Origin: Polynucleobacter antarcticus | GTDB taxonomy: Bacteria > Pseudomonadota > Gammaproteobacteria > Burkholderiales > Burkholderiaceae | Length of the DNA stretch: 64,000 nt | NCBI RefSeq assembly: GCF_013307245.1 | Contig: NZ_CP028941.1 | Coordinates: 1,116,001-1,180,000 of the forward strand | Reading direction: 5' to 3' | Part shown: positions 1 to 12,141 of the stretch, in pieces | Position numbering within the stretch: position 1 is the stretch's first letter | Layout: every line of letters starts with the position of its first letter | Program-made: the position numbers and the translations under genes | The notes under the pieces: generated by a model | Seen by the model: the letters and a program-made list of their open reading frames with translations, nothing else | What the model was told of the DNA's origin: nothing | The model's database searches: none

Positions 1-1
1 C

Positions 2-283
2 GCGGTCGTAGCACTTACTCATGATCCCAAGCTGGATGATATGGCTTTGATGGAAGCCCTTAAATCACCTGCTTTTTATGTAGGCGCCTTAGGCAGTCGA
101 GTCAATACTCAAAAACGTAAATCCCGCCTACTGGACTTTGATGTGACGCAAGAACAAGTGAATCAACTCCATGGCCCTGTTGGCTTGCACATTGGCGCAC
201 TCACTCCACCAGAAATGGCGATTTCTATTTTGGCAGAGGTTATTGCCGTCAAATATGGTGTTTCTATTCCGAAGAAAAACTAG
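2..283 (+). CDS. XdhC/CoxI-family protein, C-terminal part
   Basis: Only the last 93 codons are inside the window; the frame is open from base 2 and ends in TAG at 281-283. The segment reads as the Rossmann-like C-terminal domain of XdhC/CoxI proteins, with YVGALGSR followed by [24 protein letters not shown]. Family members help insert or sulfurate the molybdenum cofactor of xanthine dehydrogenase-like or CO dehydrogenase-like enzymes. An internal ATG at 41 exists, but homologous-looking sequence continues upstream, so it is not the start. The gene converges on parC and their ends overlap by four bases. The specific target enzyme cannot be told from this fragment. Confidence 0.85.
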   Translation, partial: AVVALTHDPKLDDMALMEALKSPAFYVGALGSRVNTQKRKSRLLDFDVTQEQVNQLHGPVGLHIGALTPPEMAISILAEVIAVKYGVSIPKKN

Positions 284-2718
284 TTCGCTTTAAGTTTGCC
301 ATCTTTTAAGCGGGGCTCTACGAAGTGACCTTTACGTGCGCGGTTACCTGCAAAAGATTTCAAGGTTTTTGCATCCAGATTTAATTCCGTCGGCTTACCG
401 GCACGACCAGCACCAGAATACGTAGCCCCATCCGGTCCTACCGCAATCGCTGAAGCCAGTTTTTCTTTATCGTCTAGCCCCATCAAAATAACGCCCTTGC
501 CACCCGTTGGTAAGCGTTTTAATTCAGTCAATGGGAACACCAAGAGCTTAGAACTTTCGGAAAGGCAGGCCACCTGCTTCATACCAGGAGTTACTTTAGA
601 CGCACCTAGTGGTGCATCGCCTCCAATAAACTTACTATCGATACCAACAAACGATTTGCCTGCTTTATTGCGGGTAGTCATATCTGCCACATTAGCCAGG
701 AAACCATTTCCGGATCGAGTAGAAATCAATACCAAATCATCTGCTTGGCCAGCATAGTAGGCAACCATTTGGGATCCTGCTGCGAGATTCACAAAGCTCG
801 TTAATGGTGAGCCATCGCCCCGAGCTCCTGGTAATTCGCTCACAGGCACGGTATAGACACGGCCATCACTTCCAAAGCCTTGCATCACATCAACGGTACG
901 GCACTCAAAAGTTTCATAGAGGCCATCGCCAGCCTTAAAGCTAAATTGGCTAGCGTCGTGTTCATGGCCCTGACGTACCCGTACCCAACCCTTTTGGGAA
1001 ACAATCACAGTTACAGGCTCATCAAGCACTTTAGCCTCAGCAACAGCACGCTTATCTTCTAAAATTAAAGTCCGGCGCTCATCACCGAATTCTTTCATGT
1101 CAGATTCAATTTCTTTGATGATGCATTTACGTAATACGGAATCGTTCTGTAGCAAACCCTCAAGATCATCGCGCTCTGACTTCAACTCTTTCAGTTCTTG
1201 TTCAATCTTGATGCCTTCAAGGCGGGCTAATTGACGCAAACGAATATCCAGAATATCTTCTGCTTGACGGTCGCTGAGCTTAAATTCTTTGATTAAGTCG
1301 GCCTTAGGCTCATCGCTATTACGAATGATCTTGATGACCTTATCAATATTAAGAAGAACGGTTAAGCGCCCTTCTAATATATGCATCCGGTCTTTGACTT
1401 TACCTAAGCGGTATTGTGTCCGGCGAGTGACTGTGCCTACTCTAAAAGAAATCCACTCTGTAATGATTTCTTTTAAGCCCTTTTGACGCGGGCGACCATC
1501 TGTGCCAATCATCACTAAGTTCATTGGCGCATTGCACTCTAAGGAAGTATGTGCAAGCAATAGATTCACAAACTCATTCACATCAATATTTTTACTCTTT
1601 GGCTCAAAGACCAAACGAACTGCGGCATCCTTGCTGGATTCATCGCGCACGCCGTCAAGCACATTCAAAATAGTGGCCTTCAAATTACTCTGCTCAGGCG
1701 TGAGCGTTTTCTTGCCCACTTTGACTTTGGGATTCGTGATCTCTTCAATTTCTTGCAGTACACGCTGTGATGAAGTAGACGGAGGTAGTTCATTGACAAT
1801 GATTTGCCATTGACCTCTTGCCAGCTCTTCAACCGACCAACGAGCACGAACCTTTAAGCTACCTCGGCCTGCTTCATAGATCTGGGTAATTTCTGCTGCA
1901 GAGGAAATAATTTGACCACCACCAGGGTAATCGGGACCAGGGATGATCTCTAGAAGTTCTGCCGTACTCATCTTCGGGGACTTCATTAAAGCAATAGCTG
2001 CACTGGCTACTTCACGAAGATTATGTGAAGGAATCTCAGTAGCCATTCCCACCGCAATACCTGAAGCTCCATTTAGAAGAACAAAAGGTAAACGCGCTGG
2101 CAATAACTTAGGTTCCTGAAAGGAGCCATCATAATTTGGAGCGAAATCAACGGTCCCTTGATCAATTTCACTTAATAGCAAGCCCGCAATCTTCGTTAAG
2201 CGTGCCTCGGTATAACGCATTGCCGCCGCACCATCACCATCACGTGAACCGAAATTGCCTTGGCCGTCAATTAAGGGGTAGCGCAATGAAAAGCTCTGTG
2301 CCAGTCGTACTAAAGCATCGTAAGCAGACTGATCACCATGAGGATGAAACTTGCCTAAGACATCCCCTACTACTCGCGCACTCTTCACAGGTTTTGCATC
2401 AGCACGCAAACCCATCTCGCTCATAGAGAACAAGATACGGCGTTGAACAGGCTTTTGGCCATCCGACACATCTGGCAAGGCACGGCCCTTTACTACGCTA
2501 ATCGCATAATCTAAGTAGGCGCGCTCTGCATACACCGCTAAAGTTAGACTATCTTTATCATCTTCGTTAAGCTCAATTACTTTAGGGTCATGCGGATCTT
2601 TAGGACCGCCAGTGGTGGTAACTTCGATAGAGTCCTTTTCTATTGCTTCGGGAGCATTCGAAAATAAATCTGCTTGCTCGGTAGAGCCAGTGTTACCCGG
2701 AGTTTTTTTAATTGCCAT
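280..2718 (-). CDS. parC: DNA topoisomerase IV subunit A
   Basis: This 812-residue protein is the breakage-reunion subunit of topoisomerase IV, which decatenates daughter chromosomes. The catalytic tyrosine is in [10 protein letters not shown], near residue 169. The quinolone-determining region reads [12 protein letters not shown], with Gln where E. coli ParC has Ser80 and Asp where it has Glu84; I recall this form as common in betaproteobacteria. A polar, low-complexity N-terminal extension of about 55 residues precedes the conserved core and makes the protein slightly longer than usual. The C-terminal half has the beta-pinwheel-type repeats of GyrA/ParC. The start ATG overlaps the parE stop by one base (TAATG), so the two subunits are translationally coupled. 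Confidence 0.96.
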   Translation of the reverse strand: MAIKKTPGNTGSTEQADLFSNAPEAIEKDSIEVTTTGGPKDPHDPKVIELNEDDKDSLTLAVYAERAYLDYAISVVKGRALPDVSDGQKPVQRRILFSMSEMGLRADAKPVKSARVVGDVLGKFHPHGDQSAYDALVRLAQSFSLRYPLIDGQGNFGSRDGDGAAAMRYTEARLTKIAGLLLSEIDQGTVDFAPNYDGSFQEPKLLPARLPFVLLNGASGIAVGMATEIPSHNLREVASAAIALMKSPKMSTAELLEIIPGPDYPGGGQIISSAAEITQIYEAGRGSLKVRARWSVEELARGQWQIIVNELPPSTSSQRVLQEIEEITNPKVKVGKKTLTPEQSNLKATILNVLDGVRDESSKDAAVRLVFEPKSKNIDVNEFVNLLLAHTSLECNAPMNLVMIGTDGRPRQKGLKEIITEWISFRVGTVTRRTQYRLGKVKDRMHILEGRLTVLLNIDKVIKIIRNSDEPKADLIKEFKLSDRQAEDILDIRLRQLARLEGIKIEQELKELKSERDDLEGLLQNDSVLRKCIIKEIESDMKEFGDERRTLILEDKRAVAEAKVLDEPVTVIVSQKGWVRVRQGHEHDASQFSFKAGDGLYETFECRTVDVMQGFGSDGRVYTVPVSELPGARGDGSPLTSFVNLAAGSQMVAYYAGQADDLVLISTRSGNGFLANVADMTTRNKAGKSFVGIDSKFIGGDAPLGASKVTPGMKQVACLSESSKLLVFPLTELKRLPTGGKGVILMGLDDKEKLASAIAVGPDGATYSGAGRAGKPTELNLDAKTLKSFAGNRARKGHFVEPRLKDGKLKAN

Positions 2719-4706
2719 TAAATGTCCGCCTCCACTTCGTTACCGCGCTCTTCTAACCAATCACGCCGCGCCCCAGACTCGGATTTACCCATCAACATAT
2801 CCATAGTTTTGATTGTTTCATCCTCGGTCCACGTGCCTAATGTCACGGGTAATAAACGACGGGTATCCGGATTGAGCGTGGTATCCCATAATTGTTCTGC
2901 ACTCATCTCACCAAGCCCCTTAAAGCGGGAAATTTGCCAAGCGGATTCTTTAACACCGTCTTTACGTAACTTATCTTCAATCGCTTGTAATTCATTCACA
3001 TCTAAAGCATAGATTTTTTGAGCGGGCTTTTTACCACGTGCTGGAGCATCGACTCTAAACAACGGTGGTCTAGAAATATAAATATGTCCCAAATCGATTA
3101 ACTTGGGGAAATGCTTGTAAAACAAAGTAAGAAGGAGCACTTGAATATGCGCCCCATCGACGTCCGCGTCAGACAAAATACAGACCTTGCCATAACGCAA
3201 ATTAGACAAATCAGGAGTGTCATTGGCGCCATGAGGATCAACACCAATCGCTACTGCAATGTCGTGTACTTCATTATTTGCAAAGAGGCGATCACGCTCG
3301 GCTTCCCACGTATTTAGTACCTTACCTCGCAAAGGCAAAATCGCTTGATATTCTTTATTGCGACCCATCTTCGCAGATCCGCCTGCTGAATCGCCCTCTA
3401 CGAGGAAGATTTCATTTAGGCCGATATCTTGACTTTCACAATCGGTGAGCTTGCCTGGTAAGACAGCTACACCAGAAGATTTTTTCTTTTCTACTTTTTG
3501 GCCAGCACGAGTTCTTGCTTGAGCTTGTTTAATGACAAGATCTGCTAGCTTGCGGCCGTAATCAACGTGCTCATTGAGCCAGAGCTCTAAAGCAGATTTA
3601 GCGTAACCAGAAACTAAACGCACCGCATCTCTAGAGTTGAGACGCTCTTTAATTTGTCCCTGAAACTGTGGGTCTAGAACTTTGGCAGACAAAATAAAGG
3701 ATGCCCGAGCAAACACATCTTCAGGCATCAACTTCACGCCCTTGGGTTGCAAAGCGTGCATCTCGATAAATCCCTTGACTGCATTAAAAAGACCTTCACG
3801 TAGCCCACTTTCATGAGTACCGCCTGCTGGCGTCGGAATGAGGTTGACGTAACTTTCACGAACAGGAGCGCCATCTTCCGTCCAGCTTACGACCCATGCC
3901 GCACCTTCGCCTTCAGCAAATGAATCATCATCACCATTACCAGTAGCGTACTGCTCACCCTCAAATGGAGGAATCACTTGTGCGCCATGGCCTGCTTGCA
4001 CCATCGCCTCATTCAGATAACCCAATAAGCCTTGAGCGTATTGCCAAGTTTGACTATCACCCGATTTTTCTTGAATCAGGGTGACTTTTACACCTGGTAA
4101 TAACACTGCCTTGGATCGCAATAAGCGAATCAGCTCTGGCATAGGAATAGTCGGACTATCAAAATACTTCCCATCGGGCCAGGCACGCACGCGGGTACCG
4201 CGAGTCTTATCTTCTTTGGTAGCGCGGACCGATTTAAGCTTTTCAATCACTTTGCCATCAGCAAAGGTCAAAGTAGAAACTTGATCATCACGCCAAACAG
4301 TGACTTCAAGGCGCTTAGATAAAGCATTGGTAACCGAAACGCCCACACCATGCAATCCGCCGGAGAAGGCGTACGCACCACCGGTGCCTTTTTCAAACTT
4401 ACCGCCGGCATGTAATTGGGTAAAAACAATTTCTACTACGGGCAATTTCTCTGTGGGGTGCATTCCAACCGGAATTCCGCGCCCATCATCTTCCACACTG
4501 ACACTGCCGTCAGTGTGCAAAGTCACAATCATTTGCTTACCAAAACCCCCTAGGGCCTCGTCAGAGGCGTTGTCTAGTACCTCTTGAATGATATGAAGGG
4601 GGTTATCGGTACGGGTGTACATTCCCGGCCGTTGCCGAACGGGTTCCAATCCCTTAAGGACCTGAATCGATGATTCGCTGTATTCGGAAGTTTTACGAGT
4701 AGCCAT
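2718..4706 (-). CDS. parE: DNA topoisomerase IV subunit B
   Basis: This 662-residue protein is the ATPase subunit of topoisomerase IV. The GHKL ATP-binding fold is visible near the N-terminus ([13 protein letters not shown], then [10 protein letters not shown] and GGLHGVG). The TOPRIM domain carries [12 protein letters not shown] and DADVDGAHI, the acidic residues that bind magnesium, and a typical C-terminal SRFKGLGEM segment follows. It is first in a two-gene operon with parC, overlapping it by one base. It is divergent from the CoA-transferase gene, with 88 bases between the starts that must hold both promoters. No strong ribosome-binding site is seen before the ATG at 4706, but the conserved core begins immediately. 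Confidence 0.96.
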   Translation of the reverse strand: MATRKTSEYSESSIQVLKGLEPVRQRPGMYTRTDNPLHIIQEVLDNASDEALGGFGKQMIVTLHTDGSVSVEDDGRGIPVGMHPTEKLPVVEIVFTQLHAGGKFEKGTGGAYAFSGGLHGVGVSVTNALSKRLEVTVWRDDQVSTLTFADGKVIEKLKSVRATKEDKTRGTRVRAWPDGKYFDSPTIPMPELIRLLRSKAVLLPGVKVTLIQEKSGDSQTWQYAQGLLGYLNEAMVQAGHGAQVIPPFEGEQYATGNGDDDSFAEGEGAAWVVSWTEDGAPVRESYVNLIPTPAGGTHESGLREGLFNAVKGFIEMHALQPKGVKLMPEDVFARASFILSAKVLDPQFQGQIKERLNSRDAVRLVSGYAKSALELWLNEHVDYGRKLADLVIKQAQARTRAGQKVEKKKSSGVAVLPGKLTDCESQDIGLNEIFLVEGDSAGGSAKMGRNKEYQAILPLRGKVLNTWEAERDRLFANNEVHDIAVAIGVDPHGANDTPDLSNLRYGKVCILSDADVDGAHIQVLLLTLFYKHFPKLIDLGHIYISRPPLFRVDAPARGKKPAQKIYALDVNELQAIEDKLRKDGVKESAWQISRFKGLGEMSAEQLWDTTLNPDTRRLLPVTLGTWTEDETIKTMDMLMGKSESGARRDWLEERGNEVEADI

Positions 4707-4794
4707 GCGCGCAAATTGTAGTCATGTCTGAATCAAAACCCGAATTTTCAGTCTTTTCCGGTTAATAACCCTTCGTTCATGCCAAAATTGAGGG

Positions 4795-6015
4795 ATGGGT
4801 GCTTTAAGTCATATTCGTGTTTTAGATCTCAGTCGTGTTCTGGCGGGCCCATGGTGCGCCCAAAATCTGGCTGATTTAGGCGCCGATGTGATTAAAGTGG
4901 AACGACCTGGCGCCGGAGACGATACCCGCCACTGGGGGCCTCCCTTTGCAAAAGACCCAAAAGGCAATGACACAGCAGAATCGGCCTATTTCATCTGCAT
5001 TAATCGCAATAAACGCTCGATCACGGTGGATATCAGTAAACCTGAGGGTCAAGAGATCATTCGCCAGCTAGCAAAAGAGTCGGATGTGGTGATTGAGAAC
5101 TACAAAGTGGGTGATTTAGCCAAGTACGGGCTTGATTACCAAAGTCTTAAAGAGCTCAAAAGCGATCTGATTTACTGCTCTATTACGGGTTTTGGCCAAA
5201 ATGGTCCCTACGCACATCGTCCAGGCTATGATTTCATCATCCAAGGAATGGGTGGTTTTATGAGCGTTACCGGAGAATCCGATGATTTTCCGGGCGCCAG
5301 CCCTCAAAAGGCCGGGGTTGCCATTGCTGATATTTTTACCGGTATGTATGCCAGTACGGCTATTTTGGCGGCTGTAGTACACCGCGATCGCACGGGTCAA
5401 GGCCAATATATTGATATGGCCCTCCTCGATACCCAAATCGCAGTAATGGCCAACGTCTCAAGCGCCTATTTATGCTCCGATCAGGTCCCGCGCCGTTGGG
5501 GTAATGCTTCCCCCATTATTGTTCCCTACCAAACCTTCCCCACCTCAGATGGGTGGATGATTGTAGGAGTAGGTAATGATGGGCAATTCAAGCATTTTGT
5601 CACTGCTGGAGGGGAAGCACATCTTGCTAGCAACCCCCTCTACCTGACCAATCCTTTGCGAGTAGAACAAAGAAAGGCCTTGGTGCCTATTTTGGAAGCC
5701 ATGACCCGTCAGAAAACCAAAGCCGAATGGATTGATCTGCTAGAAGCTGCCAAAGTACCTTGTGGCCCGATCAATAATTTCCAAGAAGTCTTTGATAATG
5801 AACAGGTTAAGGCACGGGGCGTTCAAATCAATGTACCTCATCCCACTGCCGGCAACATGAAGCTGGTTGCTAGCCCCATGCACCTCTCAGAAACGCCGGT
5901 AGAGGTTCGGCTTGCACCCCCAACGCTGGGCCAACATACGGATGAAATTTTGCGAGAACGCTTAAATCTGGATAGCGCTGCCATCAATACCTTGCATACC
6001 AAAGGCATCGTTTAA
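4795..6015 (+). CDS. CaiB/BaiF family CoA-transferase
   Basis: This is a 406-residue class III CoA-transferase, an enzyme moving CoA between carboxylic acids. The N-terminus (RVLDLSRVLAGPWCAQNLADLGADVIKVE) is diagnostic for the family, and the segment DMALLDTQ contains the position of the nucleophilic Asp. Length matches the family. The ATG at 4795 follows a GAGG ribosome-binding site. It is followed after four bases by an MFS transporter, so the pair probably imports and activates an organic acid. The substrate is not determinable: formyl-CoA, carnitine, succinyl-CoA and mesaconyl-type enzymes share these motifs. Confidence 0.9.
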   Translation: MGALSHIRVLDLSRVLAGPWCAQNLADLGADVIKVERPGAGDDTRHWGPPFAKDPKGNDTAESAYFICINRNKRSITVDISKPEGQEIIRQLAKESDVVIENYKVGDLAKYGLDYQSLKELKSDLIYCSITGFGQNGPYAHRPGYDFIIQGMGGFMSVTGESDDFPGASPQKAGVAIADIFTGMYASTAILAAVVHRDRTGQGQYIDMALLDTQIAVMANVSSAYLCSDQVPRRWGNASPIIVPYQTFPTSDGWMIVGVGNDGQFKHFVTAGGEAHLASNPLYLTNPLRVEQRKALVPILEAMTRQKTKAEWIDLLEAAKVPCGPINNFQEVFDNEQVKARGVQINVPHPTAGNMKLVASPMHLSETPVEVRLAPPTLGQHTDEILRERLNLDSAAINTLHTKGIV

Positions 6016-6019
6016 TACG

Positions 6020-7252
6020 ATGTCCATAGCGCAGAACAATCACACTCTATCGCTAAAGCAAGTACTCATATTTGGCGGGCTGATGGTCACCTTATCCATG
6101 GGTATTCGTCATGGATTTGGCCTCTTCAATCTTCCCATTACCTTTGCCAACGGCTGGGGACGTGAAACATTTGCACTAACGATTGCACTGCAAAACCTGA
6201 TCTGGGGAATCTTTCAGCCTATCACGGGTGCCTTAGCTGATCGCTATGGGGCATTAAAAATTATGGTGGCCGGTGGCGTACTTTATGCACTCGGTTTAGC
6301 CGGCATGGCAATCTCAACAGATGCCTTAAACTTTTCAATTGCTGGCGGCTTACTCATCGGTCTTGCACAAACGGCAACTACCTATAGCGTGATCTATGGA
6401 ATTCTTGGTCGCAATGTAATTGCAGAAAAACGAGTTTGGGCTATGGGAATTGCTGCAGCAGCTGGATCATTTGGGCAATTTCTCATGATTCCGGTTGAGC
6501 AAGGTTTATTAAGTCACTTCGGTGCGAATGATGCATTACTGATGCTAGCCATCATGGCAAGCTTAATGATCCCGATTGCATTTATGTTGCGTGAACCTAA
6601 TAATGGTCAACATCATCAAGGTAGTAATCAAACGATCAAAGAAGCGCTAACGGAAGCGACTCGAAACCCGAGCTTTCGTTTTCTCACACTCGGTTATTTT
6701 GTGTGTGGATTCCAAGTAGTTTTTATTGCTGTACATCTAGCGCCCTACCTCAAAGATCTTTCTACTACATACCCAGCAGTAGGTGCGCCTGTTGTGGCAA
6801 CTACTGCACTGGCTTTGATTGGGCTCTTTAATATTTTTGGAACCTATAGTGCTGGCATCCTAGGCCAACGCTACCCTAAGCGCTACCTGCTATCAGGCAT
6901 CTATTTGGCTAGATCTATTGCCATTATTGCTTTCATATGGCTACCCTTAAGCCCAACAACTACCTACCTCTTCGCCTCTATCATGGGCTTTCTTTGGCTA
7001 TCAACTATTCCACTTACCAACGCCATTGTGGCGCAGATTTTTGGGGTGAAATATCTATCGATGTTGTCCGGATTAGTTTTTTTCTCGCACCAGCTAGGCA
7101 GTTTTTGCGGCGCCTATTTAGGTGGCTATCTATTTGATCTCACTGGTTCTTACACCATTATGTGGAATATTGCGATTGGTTTAGGTGTCTTTGCTTTTCT
7201 GGTGAACCTACCTGTAAAAGAGCGTGCACTGCATCGCACCATAGCCGCTTAG
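6020..7252 (+). CDS. Major facilitator superfamily transporter
   Basis: This 410-residue integral membrane protein has about twelve hydrophobic helices and an MFS loop signature between helices 2 and 3 (GALADRYGALKIMVAGG). A short cytoplasmic loop near residues 195-215 (EPNNGQHHQGSN) divides the two six-helix halves. The start lies four bases after the CoA-transferase stop, so the two are co-transcribed and probably serve the same carboxylate. It is likely a secondary importer in the inner membrane. The substrate is inferred only from the neighbour. Confidence 0.88.
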   Translation: MSIAQNNHTLSLKQVLIFGGLMVTLSMGIRHGFGLFNLPITFANGWGRETFALTIALQNLIWGIFQPITGALADRYGALKIMVAGGVLYALGLAGMAISTDALNFSIAGGLLIGLAQTATTYSVIYGILGRNVIAEKRVWAMGIAAAAGSFGQFLMIPVEQGLLSHFGANDALLMLAIMASLMIPIAFMLREPNNGQHHQGSNQTIKEALTEATRNPSFRFLTLGYFVCGFQVVFIAVHLAPYLKDLSTTYPAVGAPVVATTALALIGLFNIFGTYSAGILGQRYPKRYLLSGIYLARSIAIIAFIWLPLSPTTTYLFASIMGFLWLSTIPLTNAIVAQIFGVKYLSMLSGLVFFSHQLGSFCGAYLGGYLFDLTGSYTIMWNIAIGLGVFAFLVNLPVKERALHRTIAA

Positions 7253-7261
7253 GAACTCTAT

Positions 7262-7402
7262 ATGCAGAAACAGAATGTCATGCTTAAAGTTATCCTCTAC
7301 CCTCTGGCGCTTTTTATTTTGGCTTTGGTTTTTACTGCCTACTTTGCTCCTGACACGATGGTGGCATTAACCAATCAAGTATGGGCTTTATGTGGATGGT
7401 AA
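7262..7402 (+). CDS. Small single-pass membrane protein
   Basis: This 46-codon gene begins nine bases after the MFS stop and has an AGGA ribosome-binding site before its ATG. The protein has one hydrophobic helix (VILYPLALFILALVFTAYF), then APDTMVALTNQVWALCGW at the C-terminus. Its placement suggests it is the third gene of the CoA-transferase/MFS operon and perhaps a small partner of the transporter. I do not recognise a named family. Coding support rests on the spacing, the ribosome-binding site and the clean membrane-protein composition. Confidence 0.6.
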   Translation: MQKQNVMLKVILYPLALFILALVFTAYFAPDTMVALTNQVWALCGW

Positions 7403-7456
7403 TCATTCAACAAGCCATGGATAATGCGTTTCAGATTAGTAGCGTTAAATTATTTT

Positions 7457-7531
7457 CTCGCCGTAGCACAATGGATAGTGCACATGCCTCCTAAGCGTGG
7501 GATACAGGTTCGATTCCTGTCGGCGGGACCA
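7457..7531 (+). tRNA. tRNA-Arg (anticodon CCT)
   Basis: A full cloverleaf can be folded. The acceptor stem CTCGCCG pairs with CGGCGGG (one G-T pair), followed by A and an encoded CCA. The D stem is GCAC/GTGC. The anticodon stem CATGC/GCGTG encloses the loop CTCCTAA, giving anticodon CCT, which reads AGG. The T arm is ACAGG-TTCGATT-CCTGT. The gene is 75 bases long including CCA. Confidence 0.95.
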
Positions 7532-7545
7532 GAATGGAATAAAAC

Positions 7546-7568
7546 TTATCCACAGCTTATGTGGATAA
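7546..7568. promoter_or_regulatory. Inverted pair of consensus DnaA boxes
   Basis: TTATCCACA at 7546-7554 and its exact inverse TGTGGATAA at 7560-7568 are separated by five bases (GCTTA). Both match the consensus high-affinity DnaA box. They lie just downstream of the tRNA-Arg gene and about 170 bases before the Nudix gene. They might titrate DnaA or regulate a neighbour. No dnaA, dnaN or AT-rich unwinding region accompanies them, so this is not read as oriC. Confidence 0.5.
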
Positions 7569-7741
7569 ATCCTGAAAAGTTTTCGTAAGTCGTAGATTTG
7601 TATAGAGTGACCTTAGTTGCCTAAATAATAAGCAGGGTATTCTGATAAAAATTCCAGTAAAAAATGATTGACATTGCAAGTTTGTTATCAACTCTTTCTA
7701 GAAATTTTCACCATTTTCTGACGATCCCTTAAACTTCCTAG

Positions 7742-8581
7742 ATGCACACACTTTCTGTTAGTACCCTAGCTGCTTTAGAGGAGCTTCTCCAAAATACTGC
7801 TAGACCAGCACCGCCAGACCTCATGCCCATATATTTTGCAAACGGGATTGAAGCAGCTCAGGTTATTGGCCACATCAATCCTGAATACGTCCTCTTTTTA
7901 CAAGCATCCTTAAGTAAAAAATCTATTGCGCTTCTTGAAATTGCGCATGAGCGCTTGACTATTCAAAAAGGATCGCCTGCTGCTATTTCTGACAGCCTGC
8001 GTCAGTTAGCTGAGGAACTACGCCAAGGTGGGTTTATTCCAGGATGGCGCAATGAGGACTTTGCTTGGATCGATCAAAATGGACATGCATGCTTTCGTTT
8101 AGAACGTGCTGCGTTCAGGACTTTGGGACTGCAAAGCCGAGCAACCCACATTAACGGATTCACCAAAACGGGCAATATCTGGCTTGGGCGCCGTAGCGAT
8201 ACCAAAAAGACCGATCCTGGACGCCTAGATAACATCGCCGCCGGTGGCATTGAGGCCGATGAGACCCCTTGGGTCAATGCACGCAGGGAATTATGGGAAG
8301 AAGCCGGTGTTCCCAGTCAAATTTCTGAGCAAATATCCCCTGCAGGGCGAATTCATATGCGCCGCCCCACCCCTCAAGGCGGCTTTCATGACGAACAGCT
8401 CTTTATTTATGATTTGGAGCTAGCTGAGAACTTCATTCCCACTAATCACGATGGTGAAGTGAGTGGATTTATTGAAATCAGCCATTCAGAGGCTGCAGCA
8501 CGTATTTTGGCCGATGAATTCACGAGTGATGCCGCCTTTGTAACGGCGGACTTTATTTTAAGAAGCTCAAATTACCGCTAA
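7742..8581 (+). CDS. Nudix hydrolase with N-terminal DUF4743-like domain
   Basis: This 279-residue protein has a complete Nudix box at about residues 160-185, GGIEADETPWVNARRELWEEAGV in pattern, with the RELWEEAG helix that binds divalent metal. The N-terminal half is the extra domain typical of DUF4743-type, thiamin-pyrophosphokinase-related Nudix proteins. These hydrolyse nucleoside or thiamine diphosphate derivatives; the fungal/plant relative Tnr3 acts on oxidised thiamine diphosphates. It sits directly before the TPP riboswitch and thi operon, which fits a thiamine-salvage or clean-up role, although that is inference from position and family. The start at 7742 is the first ATG of the open frame. 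Confidence 0.85.
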   Translation: MHTLSVSTLAALEELLQNTARPAPPDLMPIYFANGIEAAQVIGHINPEYVLFLQASLSKKSIALLEIAHERLTIQKGSPAAISDSLRQLAEELRQGGFIPGWRNEDFAWIDQNGHACFRLERAAFRTLGLQSRATHINGFTKTGNIWLGRRSDTKKTDPGRLDNIAAGGIEADETPWVNARRELWEEAGVPSQISEQISPAGRIHMRRPTPQGGFHDEQLFIYDLELAENFIPTNHDGEVSGFIEISHSEAAARILADEFTSDAAFVTADFILRSSNYR

Positions 8582-8651
8582 ATTGACTTATTTAGTTAAC
8601 GCTGCCTCTCCTGTAAAAGTGGGATTCGTGGTTAAATAAAGCTTAAGGATG

Positions 8652-10737
<2,086 letters not shown>

Positions 10738-10759
10738 GCCTTTAGAAAAACGGTAGATC

Positions 10760-11932
10760 ATGAGCAGTACTTTCGCTAACAGCAAATACGCCATCGTTGG
10801 TGCCGGCCTCATAGGTCGGCTACTAGCGGTTGCGCTTGCTAAACGCGGAGCCCAAGTAACCCTATTTGAAAAAGGGGGGCCTGAGGCTTTAGACTCAGCT
10901 GCTCGTGTTGCTGCTGCCATGCTGGCCCCGCTCGCAGAATCTGCTATTACCGAAGATAACGTAGTAAGAATGGGTATTCATAGCTTGCCGCGTTGGCAAC
11001 AGATTATTAATGAGCTAGCTAAGCCGGTATTTTTTCAGCAAGATGGCACGCTCATTTTGTGGCATCGGCAAGATGCTAGCGATGCAGAGCGATTCGTTAC
11101 ACACCTTGAACGCAATAGTCGCAATAACCGATTGCTAGTAGCACCGCAAAAACTTGATAGCCATGCTCTTCAAAATATTGAGCCAAGTGTTGCAGAACGA
11201 TTTTCGCAAGGACTCTTTTTACCGAATGAAGGGCAACTCGATAATCGTCAATTACTAGAAGCCTTGCTCGTTGAGCTTACTCTCATGAAAGTCGACTGTC
11301 GTTGGCATCAAGCGATTGAGCCTGAGAAACTTCGTCAAGACCATAAAGAATATGACTGGGTACTGGACTGTCGGGGCTTGGGAGCAAAAGCGAATTGGCA
11401 GTCCCTCAAAGATGCAAGGGATTTACGAGGAGTGCGTGGCGAAGTGATTCGCTTACATGCACCTGAAGTGAAGTTACGTCGCCCTACGCGCTTGATTCAT
11501 CCGCGCTATCCCATTTACATTGCTCCAAAAGAAGATGATGTCTATGTGGTGGGTGCTACGGAGATTGAATCTGAAGATATGTCACCGATGAGTGTTCGCT
11601 CTGCGATGGAACTACTCAGTGCCGTCTATACCGTCCATAGTGGTTTTGCTGAGGCGCGTATTCTGGAAATGGCAACGCAATGTCGCCCTACGCTCAAAGA
11701 CAACTTACCTGAAATCACGATTAATAAAAAATCTGATAGCCCTCACCTCATGATGATCAACGGCTTATATCGCCATGGTTATATGATTTCTCCTGCCATT
11801 ATGGATTGCGCATTAGAAATCTTGAGTACTGGCAACAGTAACACTGCGCTTGAGCTAGGGCTATCGATACATTCAGGCGCTGCTCCAAAAGAAACACAAG
11901 GCAAAGATGCCAAGGTAGTCTCATGCGTGTAA
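10760..11932 (+). CDS. thiO: Glycine oxidase, FAD-dependent
   Basis: This 390-residue protein is an FAD-dependent D-amino-acid-oxidase-type enzyme. The N-terminal dinucleotide fold is AIVGAGLIGRLLAVALAKRG, and the C-terminal part has CRPTLKDNLPEI and NGLYRHGYMISPA, typical of the family. ThiO oxidises glycine to the imine (dehydroglycine) used to make the thiazole ring in aerobes. It lies between thiC and thiS and overlaps thiS by ten bases, which supports thiO over other amine oxidases. The ATG at 10760 follows a CGGTAGATC leader with a modest ribosome-binding site. Confidence 0.92.
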   Translation: MSSTFANSKYAIVGAGLIGRLLAVALAKRGAQVTLFEKGGPEALDSAARVAAAMLAPLAESAITEDNVVRMGIHSLPRWQQIINELAKPVFFQQDGTLILWHRQDASDAERFVTHLERNSRNNRLLVAPQKLDSHALQNIEPSVAERFSQGLFLPNEGQLDNRQLLEALLVELTLMKVDCRWHQAIEPEKLRQDHKEYDWVLDCRGLGAKANWQSLKDARDLRGVRGEVIRLHAPEVKLRRPTRLIHPRYPIYIAPKEDDVYVVGATEIESEDMSPMSVRSAMELLSAVYTVHSGFAEARILEMATQCRPTLKDNLPEITINKKSDSPHLMMINGLYRHGYMISPAIMDCALEILSTGNSNTALELGLSIHSGAAPKETQGKDAKVVSCV

Positions 11933-12120
11933 TCGTGAATCAAATTGAACAACAGGTTGCTGAAAAGAGTTCGATTAGTGATGTGCTTTCACTGATCGAA
12001 GCAAAGATACCCTATGCTGTTGCAGTGAATCTGCAATTTGTTCCAAAGACGATGCATGCTCATCATCTTCTAAATGAGGGTGACCAGCTTGAGGTCATCG
12101 CTCCCGTCACCGGCGGTTAA
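11923..12120 (+). CDS. thiS: Thiamine sulfur carrier protein
   Basis: This 65-residue ubiquitin-like protein ends in VTGG, the diglycine tail that is adenylated and converted to a thiocarboxylate to donate sulfur to ThiG. The fold pattern VIVNQIEQQV at the start and EGDQLEVIAPVTGG at the end fits ThiS. The start lies within the last codons of thiO (ten-base overlap), so translation is probably coupled. The gene that would activate ThiS (thiF) is not present in the window; another E1-like protein elsewhere must serve. Confidence 0.93.
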   Translation: MRVIVNQIEQQVAEKSSISDVLSLIEAKIPYAVAVNLQFVPKTMHAHHLLNEGDQLEVIAPVTGG

Positions 12121-12141
12121 TGCCGGCAAATATTTATTTAT

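Noticed and set aside
7546..7568. Chromosomal origin of replication at the DnaA boxes
   Set aside because: Only two boxes, no AT-rich unwinding region, and no dnaA/dnaN/gidA neighbourhood.
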